Shown here: positions 10,040-20,520 of the stretch, piece after piece | How positions within the stretch are numbered: position 1 is the first letter of the stretch | Layout of the letters: each line of letters opens with the position of its first letter | Source of the DNA: Schoenoplectus triqueter | Lineage: Eukaryota; Streptophyta; Magnoliopsida; Poales; Cyperaceae | Direction: 5' to 3' | NCBI GenBank assembly: GCA_964058805.1 | Contig: CAXKVV010001944.1 | Coordinates: 1 to 32,919 of the forward strand | DNA length: 32,919 nt | Program-made: the position numbers and the translations under genes | The notes under the pieces: generated by a model | Databases searched by the model: none | Seen by the model: the letters and a program-made list of their open reading frames with translations, nothing else | Told to the model about the DNA's origin: nothing

Positions 10040-13000
10040 AAAATAAAATAATTATCTAAAAAAATACATATAAGTATCTAACCACGCCGTTAAAAGCATT
10101 GTTTTTGGTCTTTATTACTAAATTGAATTGTGAATTTTAGTCTTCATCTCATGCTACAAAAAATAAAAAAGAAAGATAATTATGTGAAATTTTTTGTAGA
10201 TTTTTTGTAATAAAAATCAAGTAACCTAATGTTGTTTCTATTATATATTTATATGTCTACTTTGCATCGTAGTTTTCTTTTGCAAGCACAACTTAATTAT
10301 TTTCTAGCCAAAATATTTTATGTTAAACTAAATGCCATCGCAAAAATTTTAAGTTAATTTTTTTGTTATGTTGACACATGTTTGTGACTTAACAGGTATA
10401 TCTTTTATGACTGTTTTTTTTTAATTCTAAGGTATTTTGATTTTATTTCGGAGAGTCATGTGTTATTTTGCTAAAAAAAACAAATGTCTTATACATAAAC
10501 ATATACACCATTGTGATGTATATGCTGACAAAACATTAATGTGTTGTACTTATTTCGTAAATATATTTAAAATTTCTCAATGCAATTCGAATTTTTTTTA
10601 GAAAGACTTACTTTATCTGTATTTTTAAGCTAGCTCATTCTTATCATGACTTCACTACATATTTTTTTAAAGAAAAATAGAACATTCATTTTCTTTTCAT
10701 ATGACATCTCTGAATTTGAATATACACCACATAGAGAGACAAGACTTATTACCACATCTACTAAATAATTAAAGTCAATGATCTCCTTAAAATTCTTTGA
10801 GGAAACCACTTTGATTTCCATATCTTAAAAGTTGACTATTAAAACTAATTCTTCAGCATAAATTAAAATTTGTAATCATCCATATCTTAATTCAATTAAA
10901 CCTTTTTTTACTGAATCAAGAGAAAAATCAGGAAGTTAGAAACTTATTAGTTAATAAGCAGCGAACCACACACATGGTTATATGGATTGATGCTGCAGAA
11001 AAATCAAACTAGGATCATATATCCATTAATCCATATTCCATTGCAGATGTCATGCGTGAATAAAAATAACTTGAGAGATTCAGTTAGGATTGCGTCTTTA
11101 ACTGAAGCATTATAGACACCAAATTTGTTCACCAACTTAATTACTTGGAAATTGGGATTCTTTCTTCTCCGCTTATCGGATCTGGATTTGATAGTCGAGT
11201 TAGTAGTCCGTATTTGTTGATTTCCTTCTTTTTATTTTTCTATTGGTTTTGCCCGAATTTTTTTAAATTTCGGAATTTCGGATAGACCCCAAATTCGGTA
11301 TTTTCTTTTCACCAACTTAATTACCCCAAAATTTGTCATTCTGAGCAGGAAAAAAATAATGGGATTGGCTTAATTAAGATAAATGTTATTATTATTTTCT
11401 TTGAGTGATCATTGATATTTAGCGATGAACATGCTACAAAGTGCAAATTTTATAATCTCCAATATTATGCCGTGTAACAATATAAAAGGGACTTTCTTCT
11501 ATTATTATATTTTTTAGACTTTTACGGAGGCATAGACCAAAATCAGTGCCTCAGGGGAACAAAAATGAAACAGAGATCTAACATACATCTAGAGTAACTT
11601 AGATAATCTTAAACTCATTAAAAAAAATTATGAGCTTAACTAAAAAATATTTATTATTTTCAAATTTTTATCTAAATGGTTCAATAATTTTTTATATTAT
11701 AATCTTGTGAGTGCGAAAATTTTCCATTCTCATGGATTTTCTTAAGTATTTGATTCGAATTTTTTTAAGTAACTCTAAAATAATAATAAAAACAAATAGT
11801 TGTACATGAAAATATATCATTTTTAGAATCGTGTTTCAAATAGAAATTATATTTCTCAAAATTTTGATATATAGAACTATTTAATAATGTAAATTAAAAC
11901 TTCAAAGATAATAAGTATAAATATTTTCTTTTGTTAATTTCACCGGAGAGATTGGTGAGCTTAAAGCTTTAAACTCACTCAAAATATACTCCTAAAATTT
12001 GCACCAGTTCGAGATAAATAAGTTTTATTCGGACAAAGAATTTGATCACAAAAGTAACAATATTTTTTTCTATCATGTTTTCGGAAGTGACGATTTTTTT
12101 GTGCGTGTGTTTTTTGTTTTTTCTTTAATAAATTTCCTCGAGTAATGCCAAATTCAACGATTCCAATCTTCTTCTTTTTCTTTGGAATTTTTTTATGTAC
12201 CTCATACATATATAACTTTGGACCCAACAAAGTGTAGGCTATCTTGATTCGTAAAAGAAATATATAAAATTTATTTGAAGTATGGAATTGATTAATTTTC
12301 ACATCTTTCCTCTCTTCCTGAAATTGTAATTTTGTACGCGATATTCCAACAAAAAAGTTAGTGCATGCTCCCAAAGCCAAAATATATATCCAGTAAATCA
12401 ATTTCTTTGGTCCTTTTAAGAAAAGAATATCCGACCTATAATTACGTGCAAATCTTTTTGTCCAGAAACATATATGATATTCTGGTTACGAATCTAATAA
12501 TTAAGAAAGTTACACGAGTGCACGCATTTAAAATGGCGATGACTGCACTACGGATATGCAGATACAAAAACTATTTATAATTCCGGACAAAATTATTTAT
12601 TTTATATTACAATTGAAATAATACAACTCTGAAAATTGCACTCCTATTTATTCAAAGGAACTTTATCATGGGCCTGCTTATAATTATTATAATACCAAAA
12701 GTGATGAACAATTTGCAAATAGGCACAGACATATATATACATTTATTTATGAAACAACTTGAATTTTAAATAAAAATATTTTTGAATAAAATAACAAGTA
12801 TGGGAAATGAAATGTAAGAACAATTTATCGTTAAACGTTTCAATAGTCCAAATCTTAATTTGAGTTTTGAGATGTCGTAATCTTATCCAGTGATTACAGT
12901 CGGTACATTTATTATCTTGGAATTTGTTACGTATGTATATCTCCCCAATTTCATTATCAATCTATGTTGAAAAAACTCGTGTTCATTTTGACATTTTCCC

Positions 13001-14070
13001 AAAAAAAGTATCAAAAATGTGTTCTTAACTTTTTATTACAAGTTGTCGACTGTCTTTCTTCACAAGTTATTTTCACAAGCACGGCAGCACCCACTGAAAA
13101 ATATTTTTTTATTTAAAAAAAATGTTTGTTTATAGATCTTTGTCTAGAGAAAAAAATTTCTATTGGCGAAGTTTAAAGAGAAATTACGCATTTAATATAC
13201 GTATCTAGTTGAATAGAGGAGTTTGTAGCTAAACCTAAACGCATGTTGGAGAGCATTTATTATTCATAAATCTTAGTAATAAATTTGGAGGAAGAGGAGA
13301 AAAGTAGAGAAGATAAATACATTTTAAAAAAAAAGGTACATAATTGAAAATCAGCGTTGGCTTTTGTGAAAAGAGTGAGTATCCTCTAAAATATTTTATA
13401 AGTGTAAAGTAATTATCAGTGAATCTAAATTGTCCAATCTGTGCGACAGTCAAACCAAATAGAATGACAATTATTTTAGATTTATCAGGTAATTACTTTA
13501 CATAATAAAATACTTTATTATACTCTAGATGATGTGAATTCGTACGAAAAAAAGCACAAATTCAAATTCCAAATGAATGTTTTTTTTAATGAATTTTAAA
13601 GTTCATTGCGATGTTCTCTCCATTTCTCATTCCGTAATTACCTAATAATTTATTGGTTTATAGATCAATAATTGTCGGAAAATGAGGTAATAACAAGACA
13701 TAAAAGAAGATTACGAATGTAAATTCTAATTGAGGTTAAGATCGACGGAAATAACTCATCATCGTCAATCAACTCAGGAGAAGCTTACACATTATTGTGT
13801 TATTTCCTAAATTAAATGTGTAATGGCATAAAAATGATTAACAAGTCTCCAGATGAAAGATAATTAAAAAAAATCACAATTCCCCATTGAACAGTGTTAT
13901 ACATTCACACTGAATGAGTAATTGTTCATCTTAATGGTTTTATTGATTATGTAATTTAGTTTGTATATTATCCCTGTTGTTCAATTTAAATACCACTGTA
14001 AGAATAATAACCCATTTAAATTGAATAATAAAAATAGTATACAAAATAAGCTGCATAATAATATTAGTAA
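10040..14070. other. Four kilobases of AT-rich intergenic DNA
   Basis: No gene is recognised on either strand. Open frames near 11979-12401 (140 codons, minus) and 13235-13453 (72 codons, minus) are rich in Lys, Phe, Ile and Tyr, as expected from AT-rich DNA, and show no domain. I found no transposon end or RNA gene. Confidence 0.45.
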
Positions 14071-14218
14071 TGTGTTGCACGAGTGCGGGTGCAAGTATCA
14101 TATCGGGTACGGCGGTACGTTAATTTTAAATACTTTAGGATACGGGTACGGTAATATATATAATATTTTTTAAATAAAATAAATATATAATACATAAAAA
14201 ATTAAAAAAATAGATAAG

Positions 14219-14253
<35 letters not shown>

Positions 14254-14560
14254 AATCACTACTAACACAAGTGAAGAGATTGTGTAGCGGTCTAATGCAT
14301 TAACGGGTGTAACTTATTTTTTGGGTTTAAATCTCACTCATGCATTTGATTTTTTGAATTTTTTTGAGTTTGACCGCATCCAGCCATACCAGAACCGCAC
14401 TCAGCCGTACCGGATCCCGCACCCAGGCGTACCGGAGACCGTATCGGCCGGTCAAACCGATTAAAATAATTCAATACGCCACGTGGCGTATCCATACTGT
14501 ACCCAACGTGTACCCGTACCCGATACTTGTTCGGCTAGATATATGAAGTACCCAAATAAC
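14071..14560. repeat. GTACGG-rich degenerate repeat with a (TA)n tract
   Basis: The left part has GTATCATATCGGGTACGG and GATACGGGTACGG. The right part has the opposite-strand forms CCGTACCGG, GGCGTACCGG and CGTACCCGATACTTG. The two sides are broadly inverted to each other around a (TA)n microsatellite at 14222-14250. It looks like a decayed transposon with GTACGG-type subterminal repeats. The superfamily is not clear and the ends are approximate. Confidence 0.35.
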
Positions 14561-15232
14561 ATAGAATATAAATAATAACTCATTTAAATTAAAAATAATA
14601 TATTTAATATCATACTGCATATATATATCAGCTTCTATTCCGATGCTTTTTTTTTCCTTCTATTGAAAAGTAACCCGTAGGTCTTAGGTACCGATGCTCT
14701 CACTCCTACGTTTCATGTAATTATTATTCTCTGTAGCGGATTTTATAGACCAGCAAGAAATAGTTATCTTTCAGTAGATGTAAAAATCTGATTCAACCGA
14801 ATGAATTCATGATCCAATATTTTTTTTATCAAATACATATAATCTAATCTAACCAATTTTAAACTCGAACCAACATACTTGATTGTCATCTCTACTCTTT
14901 TGTTTATGAGTTATTGAAAGTGAATTATGTAAACTACATAAATAAATATTCAACCGTAGCATTGCTGAAGAGTGAAGGGTCATAGAATGTGAAACGAAAT
15001 CTGCTGCTCTTCAAGGGCACGAACAAAACACTTCTTTTTGGGATCTGATGACACGAGTTGATTTTATTTTCTTCAAGATTCACACAGCTGCTATTCGGTA
15101 TTTTTTGACCGCCTGATTTAAATATTTTGAAGAGCAACAAATTCTCTTCTTCTATGTTAAGACTCATAATGAACCTTGAAATGGCTGGCAAGATATTATA
15201 ATTTTGGAACTAAAATTTGTGATCTCTTATTG
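14561..15232. other. Intergenic, nothing recognised
   Basis: An open frame of 85 codons on the minus strand (14934-15191) has no domain and no splice partners. Nothing else stands out before the TA tract at 15233. Confidence 0.4.
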
Positions 15233-15246
15233 AATATATATATATA

Positions 15247-15678
15247 GAGGGAGAACAAATTTACAGTGTTCTTAAGCTCACGGAAGACCTCCGTGAACTT
15301 AGCTAAAAAAATGTATCAAATGATCTTCAAATTTTAATTTTTCACTCTCATTAAATTCTTCATATTGAAATCTTATGGGGTACAAAAATTTGGAATGTAT
15401 TGAGTTTTATAAGTCACTCTTTTTAATTTTTAAAAATAATATACAAACATTGAATATTTTTTTTAGAGCTGATTTTCAAAAATTAAAAAAAACGATTTAA
15501 GAAAACTTAAAATATCCTATATTTTTGTACCCGATGAGATTTCAATATGAAGAATTTAATGAGAGTGAAAAAAATTAAAATTTGGAGATCATTTGATATA
15601 CTTTTTGAGCTAAACACACAGAAGTCTTTCGTGAGCTTAAGAACACCGTAGGTTTGCTCTCTCTCTCTCTCTCTCTCT
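15247..15678. mobile_element. Foldback MITE type A
   Basis: The left arm begins GAGGGAGAACAAATTTACAG and continues TTCTTAAGCTCACGGAAG. On the minus strand the right arm reads GAGAGAGCAAACCTACGG and TTCTTAAGCTCACGAAAG. Similarity extends inward through ATCAAATGATCT, CACTCTCATTAAATTCTTC and ATATTGAAATCT, so most of the element is self-complementary. TA tracts flank it on both sides. Confidence 0.72.
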
Positions 15679-15697
15679 ATCTATTTATATATATATA

Positions 15698-16296
15698 GAG
15701 AGAGAGTGAGTAAAGATACCGTGAGCTTAAGCTCACAGAGGCCTTCCGTGAGCTTAACTCAAAAAATATATTAAATCATCTTCAAATTTTAATTTATCAT
15801 ACTCATTAAATTCTTTATATGAAAATCTTATGGGATGCAAAAATTTAGAGTGTTTTGAGTTTTTTAAGTTATAGTTTTTAAATTTTGAAAATCAAGTCTA
15901 AAAATAATAATAATATATTGTGTTTTCAAAATCAGCTCAAAAGGTATATTAAATGATCTCCAAACTTTGATTTTTCACCCTCATTAAATTCTTCATATTA
16001 AAATCTCATGGGGTACAAAATTTTGGAATGTATTGAGTTTTATAAGTCACTCTTTTCAATTTTTAAAAATAATATACAAATATTGAATATTTTATTATTA
16101 TTATTTTTAGAGCTGATTTTCAAAAAAAAAACGATTTAGAAAACTTAAAATATCCTATATTTTTGTACCCGATGAGATTTCAATATGAAGAATTTAATGA
16201 GAGTGAAAAAAAATCAAAATTTGAAGATCATTTGATATACTTTTTGAGCTAAACACACAGAAGTCTTTCGTGAGCTTAAGAACACCGTAGGTTTGC

Positions 16297-16310
<14 letters not shown>
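15698..16310. mobile_element. Chimeric foldback unit B-A, tandem copy 1
   Basis: It starts like element B: (GA)n, TAAAGATACCGTGAGCTTAA, then B's left arm up to AATAATAATAATATATT near 15919. There it switches to element A, missing A's outer terminus but continuing through A's centre and complete right arm to (CT)n. The same junction recurs in the next copy, so the fusion happened once before duplication. Confidence 0.7.
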
Positions 16311-16327
<17 letters not shown>

Positions 16328-16332
16328 ATATA

Positions 16333-16934
16333 GAGAGAGAGAGAGTAAAGATACCGTGAGCTTAAGCTCACAGAGGCCTTCCGTGAGCTTAACTCAAAAA
16401 ATATATTAAATCATCTTTAAATTTTAATTTATCATACTCATTAAATTCTTTATATGAAAATATTATGGGATGCAAAAATTTAGAGTGTTTTGAGTTTTTT
16501 AAGGTATAGTTTTTAAATTTTGAAAATCAACTCTAAAAATAATAATAATATATTGAGTTTTCAAAATCAGCTCAAAAGGTATATCAAATGATCTCCAAAC
16601 TTTGATTTTTCACCCTCATTAAATTTTTCATATTAAAATCTTATGGGGTACAAAATTTTGGAATGTATTGAGTTTTCTAAGTCACTCTTTTCAATTTTTG
16701 AAAATAATATACAAATATTGAATATTTTATTATTATTATTTTTAGAGCTGATTTTCAAAAATTGAAAAGAACAATTTAGAAAAGTCGAAATATACTATAT
16801 TTTTTTTACCCTATGAGATTTCAATATGAAGAATTTAATGAGAGTGAAAAAATTAAAATTTGGAAATCATTTGATATACTTTTTGAGCTAAACACACAGA
16901 GGTCTTCCGTGAGCTTAAGAACACCGTAGGTTTG

Positions 16935-16953
<19 letters not shown>
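16333..16953. mobile_element. Chimeric foldback unit B-A, tandem copy 2
   Basis: Nearly the same as the unit at 15698-16310 and with the same B-to-A junction (near 16555). It differs by scattered substitutions such as CACAGAGGTCTTCC in place of CACAGAAGTCTTTC at the right arm. It is followed by a long (CT)n(TA)n tract. Confidence 0.7.
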
Positions 16954-16977
<24 letters not shown>

Positions 16978-17405
16978 AAGAGAGAGAGAGTAAAGATACC
17001 GTGAGCTTAAGCTCATGGAGGCCTTCCTTGAGGTTAACTCAAAAAATATATTAAATCGTCTTCAAATTTTAATTTATCATACTCATTAAATTCTTTATAT
17101 GAAAATCTTATGGGATGCAAGAATTTAGAGTGTTTTGAGTTTTTTAAGTCATGGTTTTTAAATTTTAAAAATCATTTCTAAAAATAATAATAATATATTC
17201 AATAATTGAGCATCATTTTAAAAAATTAAAAACGATGACTTAAAAAGCTAAAAACGCTCTAAATTTTTGCATCTATAAAATTTTCATATAAAGAATTTAA
17301 TGAACATGATAAATTAAAATTTGGAGATGATTTAATATATTTTTTTAATTAAGCTCAGGAAGGCCTCCGTGAGCTTAAACTTATGGTATTTTTACTCTCT
17401 CTCTC
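16978..17405. mobile_element. Foldback MITE type B, complete
   Basis: The left arm reads TAAAGATACCGTGAGCTTAA, GCTCATGGAGGCCTTCC. The right arm on the minus strand reads TAAAAATACCATAAGTTTAA, GCTCACGGAGGCCTTCC. Inner arms share ATATATTAAATC, ATCATACTCATTAAATTC-like and TTTATATGAAAAT sequence. This is the only B copy here with both arms. Confidence 0.7.
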
Positions 17406-17416
17406 TATATATATAT

Positions 17417-17833
17417 AGAATTAGGCTACGATGCTTTGCAAAGCACAAGAGCGTTGTGTAATTTACGCTCTATTATTAATTTTAAGTAAAAAATAATCGA
17501 TCCAAACCGCTCAATCTAATCTCTATATCAAAATCTATTAGTAAACCAAATTTTATATTTTTTGAAATTTATTTGCTATTTTTTTGTATAGGGGGGAAAC
17601 CGTCATTTTTGGATGAACCAGAATTCTCAGATCGAGTCATTTTCTCCTCACCAGAAAAAATAGCAAAAAAATTTAAAAAATATAAAATTTAGTTTTCTAG
17701 TAGATTTTGATATGAAGTTTAAATTGAACGGTTCAGATCGATCATTTCTGACTCGAAATGGAGAATAGAGCGTAAAACACACAATGCTCTTATGCTTTGC
17801 AAAGCACCGTAGTCAGATTCTCTCTCTCTCTGT
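17417..17833. mobile_element. Foldback MITE type C
   Basis: The left end is GAATTAGGCTACGATGC followed by TTTGCAAAGCACAAGAGCG. The right end on the minus strand is GAATCTGACTACGGTGC then TTTGCAAAGCATAAGAGC, and both run on into ACGCTCTATT. TA tracts lie at 17406-17416 and 17834-17848. The right subterminal GGTTCAGATCGATCATTT is close to GGTTCAGATCGACCATTT in element D, so C and D are related. Confidence 0.75.
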
Positions 17834-17848
17834 CTATATATATATATA

Positions 17849-18236
17849 GTTGGGTTATGGTGCTATGCATAGCATGGATCGGCTTTGTACTATGTATCAA
17901 TTTTTCATCATCAAAGTATAAATAGTCGATCCAATCGTATAATTTTTTTTCATATGAATATCTCGACATAAAATTTTATTTTTTAAATTTTTTTTAAAGA
18001 TAGTTAGAAAATAATCTCTTTTGAATGACTCATAATAACTAAATCAAGTAATTTTCTAATTATATTAAAAAAATAGAAAAAAATCTAAAAATATAAAATT
18101 TGGTCTATATCGAGATATTCATATGAAAATTATTTGGTATGGTTCAGATCGACCATTTAAACTTTGAAAATAAAAAATCGATCCATAATACAAAAATAAT
18201 TCCTACTATGCATAACATCAGAACCCAACTCTCTCT
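17849..18236. mobile_element. Foldback MITE type D
   Basis: The left end is GTTGGGTTATGGTGC then TATGCATAGCATGG. The right end on the minus strand is GTTGGGTTCTGATGT then TATGCATAGTAGG. TA tracts flank both sides (17834-17848 and about 18236-18244). It is non-coding and related to C in its inner right arm. Confidence 0.72.
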
Positions 18237-18283
18237 ATATATTAAATAACCATAAGTCAAATTCACTACTAGAATTTGAGTTA

Positions 18284-18580
18284 TTACCGTGGTTAGTTGA
18301 TGTTTTTTCCGTGATAAATCTGAGTTCTACGGAAATAAGGAGATTGGCGCGTGACGCTCATCATTTCTGTAGACAAGTCCACGGAAGAAATTTGCACGAA
18401 AATAAAATCCACGGAATATAGTTTATCTTTCCACGGAAATACTCCAGAACTCTCTATTTCACGGAAATAAGTACAGACTTTCACGAAAATACTCTACTCT
18501 GTCGCACCCATTCTTTTTCATAGATAGAAACAACTTTTTCTGTGGATACATGCACGGAAATAATCTTTTCCATAATTGTT
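18284..18580. repeat. CACTA left subterminal repeats
   Basis: Repeated short motifs of the form CCACGGAAAT, TTCACGGAAATA and TCTACGGAAATA, with the inverse TTCCGTG, are packed into about 300 bp. They mirror the array at the other end of the element and are probable transposase or accessory-protein binding sites. Confidence 0.7.
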
Positions 18581-18973
18581 TTTATTTTATGTAATACTTT
18601 TATCATCTATAAAATAATTAAAATAGCATTGTCAAGAAGAACAGAACGGAGAAGTCTTAATATAGTTTCATATTTAACAAGTGCATATATAGTTAACTAA
18701 AACAAAATAAAAATTGTTCCTATTACAGCGTTAAACTTACAATAGCAGCAAGAATTTAGATTTAATTAATGAGAGTTTACCATTAACATCAATTCTACCC
18801 AAATACAGTTTTCAATTAACATCAATAGATTAAATATTTATTTAGAGGAACTCATCATATGTCATTTTGTAACTCTCATTACAATCCACATCAAAGATGT
18901 TGCCAATCAGAATACTGTAAATTAAAATAAAAATAAGAATGAGTTAGCTAACTAAAATAGAAATACAAAATAA

Positions 18974-19036
18974 GTTACTCACAAAAATAATGGTCATTAC
19001 TCACAGAAATAATGATCTTACTCACAAAAATACTGG
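18974..19036 (+). repeat. Interspersed TTACTCACAGAAATAATG motif, three tandem copies
   Basis: Three consecutive imperfect copies of an 18-20 bp motif, TTACTCACA(A/G)AAATA followed by A(T/C)TG or ATGA. Relatives occur at 22514-22595 (TTACTCACAGAAATAACG) and at 24333-24400 (GTTACTGCCAGAAATAATGG). The motif therefore recurs at three places in the transposon. Confidence 0.6.
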
Positions 19037-20060
19037 TTTATACTTTTTAATTGTATGGGAACTTTCTTTTGCGTACCCAATTGCACGCAGTAAATTAGGG
19101 CATTTCATTCATCCCCAAATATCCCATACATTTCAGAATCCCCCAAATAGAATCCCTAAATATTTCAACACATATTAATTTTTAAGTTTTAACACACATG
19201 TTATACAAGTTCAAACTGCTATAGAGCAGACCCCCAGAATCCCCAAATATCTCAGTGTAAAACTTCTATTTTTAAACTACAAACAAACAAACATCATTAC
19301 CACCATATTGCTAACAAACAAACAAACATACTCCCTCTCTAGAGCATCATTAGCATCAGACTCCCTTTCTCTACAAATAAACAAACAAACATTAAAATCT
19401 CTCTACAAATAAAAGTGCATTAGGCTCTCTCTCTGTACTGATGTTTAATCTGTTCTTATTCAATTTTTAGTATCCATTTCCGAAATTGGTCACGACTGAA
19501 CCAACATACAGATTAACTAACTGATTAGGTGCATATAACCCTATAATTAAGAGTTATTAGTATATATATTCACTTAGGCTCTTAATTGGATTTTCCTTAA
19601 TTAACGTCCCTAATAAGGGGATGTCTTCCTATCAGAATTGGACATCACAAGCCATAGAATCAAACCACGTGGATCAGGACCAAAATCAAGACAATAATCC
19701 CTCACTTGGTACTATCTGGTTGGTATCAAAGTTAAAAAGGCTTCACAAAGTTTTAACAGAGGGCACAACAATAAATAAATAATACTATAAAATCTCAACA
19801 AGAGATTTCACAAAAATCACAATAGTAACAAAGTACAACCATGAATAATATAAGTTGAAACATCATTCAAGTAACATGTCAGCGATATAGGGCTCAGCCT
19901 CGGCCTAAGCCCACATGGCCAGAGGGGAAAGGGAAGGTGTTACCAGTTTCGACTCAAGCAGCAACATAGGTTTCAGAGGGTGGTACAAATGAGCTGGGTG
20001 GTGATGGTGGGGACTGGATTCGGCTTGAGGTGGGGGTCTAGCAATGCTCGGTGGTGACAG
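19037..20060. other. CACTA interior, no coding sequence recognised
   Basis: AT-rich to about 19870, then more balanced. It holds AACAAACAAACAAACAT-type repeats near 19285-19395. TGGTATCAAAGTT near 19721-19733 resembles a methionine-tRNA primer-binding site, but no long terminal repeats flank it. Confidence 0.45.
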
Positions 20061-20520
20061 CTAGGCTTGTGCTGAGCACCGCGGCCTCGTCTTCATTAAG
20101 CCGGGTGCCTCACTGCTCGGTGTTGGTGCAAGCGAGTGGGATTGGGGGCCTTCGCTGGTGTAGGCAATAAAGAGATGAGGAGGGGTTGTGATGGAGAGTG
20201 ATTGAAGGGACTTGTGTGTGAGAGAGAGTGGAGGGGAATATGGCAAGTGAGAGGGGAGGGTGAGGACAGTTTGCGCAAAAGAGAGAAGGAGGGATGGTCT
20301 CCTGTGTCGCCAGGGAAGAAAAGAGAAGAAAAGAAAGGAAAAAGGGGAGGGGGGAGTAGGGCAGGTCACGGGAGGGAAGAGAGGGAGAGAAAAGAAAAAA
20401 AAAAGAAAAGAAAGAAAAAAGGATAGATGATCGCACTCGGGTGGGGAGTTATTTCGTAGGATAGATGATCGCACTCTGGTGCGAAAGAGATGGGAGAATC
20501 AGAATGGGGAGGTGAAAAAA
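20061..20520. other. GC-richer and polypurine segment inside the CACTA element
   Basis: Bases 19860-20160 are unusually G+C-rich for the window and 20165-20425 are almost pure purine on the plus strand. This gives long but low-complexity open frames on the minus strand (up to 137 codons, rich in Ser, Pro, Leu and Phe), which I do not accept as genes. GGATAGATGATCGCACTC occurs twice, at about 20421 and 20459. The composition suggests a captured host promoter or 5' leader, but no donor gene is recognised. Confidence 0.45.

Larger units (their letters stand above)
15233..18244. repeat. Cluster of microsatellite-bounded foldback MITEs
   Basis: The 3-kb block is a chain of elements separated only by (TA)n tracts, most with adjoining (GA)n on the left and (CT)n on the right. 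Four element types can be told apart: A (15247-15678), B (16978-17405), C (17417-17833) and D (17849-18236). In addition there are two tandem copies of a B-A chimera. The pattern fits Micron-type MITEs, known from rice, which occur flanked by (TA)n microsatellites. None has coding capacity. Confidence 0.75.

Noticed and set aside
11979..12401. Open frame of 140 codons on the minus strand
   Set aside because: Composition is dominated by Lys, Phe, Ile and Tyr as expected from AT-rich DNA; no domain or conserved motif.
15233..17405. Repeated units considered as a CRISPR-like or satellite array
   Set aside because: Units are palindromic MITEs of 0.43-0.62 kb with TA/GA borders, without short spacers, in a plant genome.
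19440..19735. TGGTATCAAAGTT as a retrotransposon primer-binding site with an upstream LTR
   Set aside because: No second LTR and no gag-pol sequence; a short match to a tRNA-complementary site is weak on its own.
20061..20474. Three overlapping Ser/Pro/Leu/Phe-rich open frames on the minus strand
   Set aside because: They are translations of a polypurine tract; low complexity in every frame and no consistent start or splice structure.
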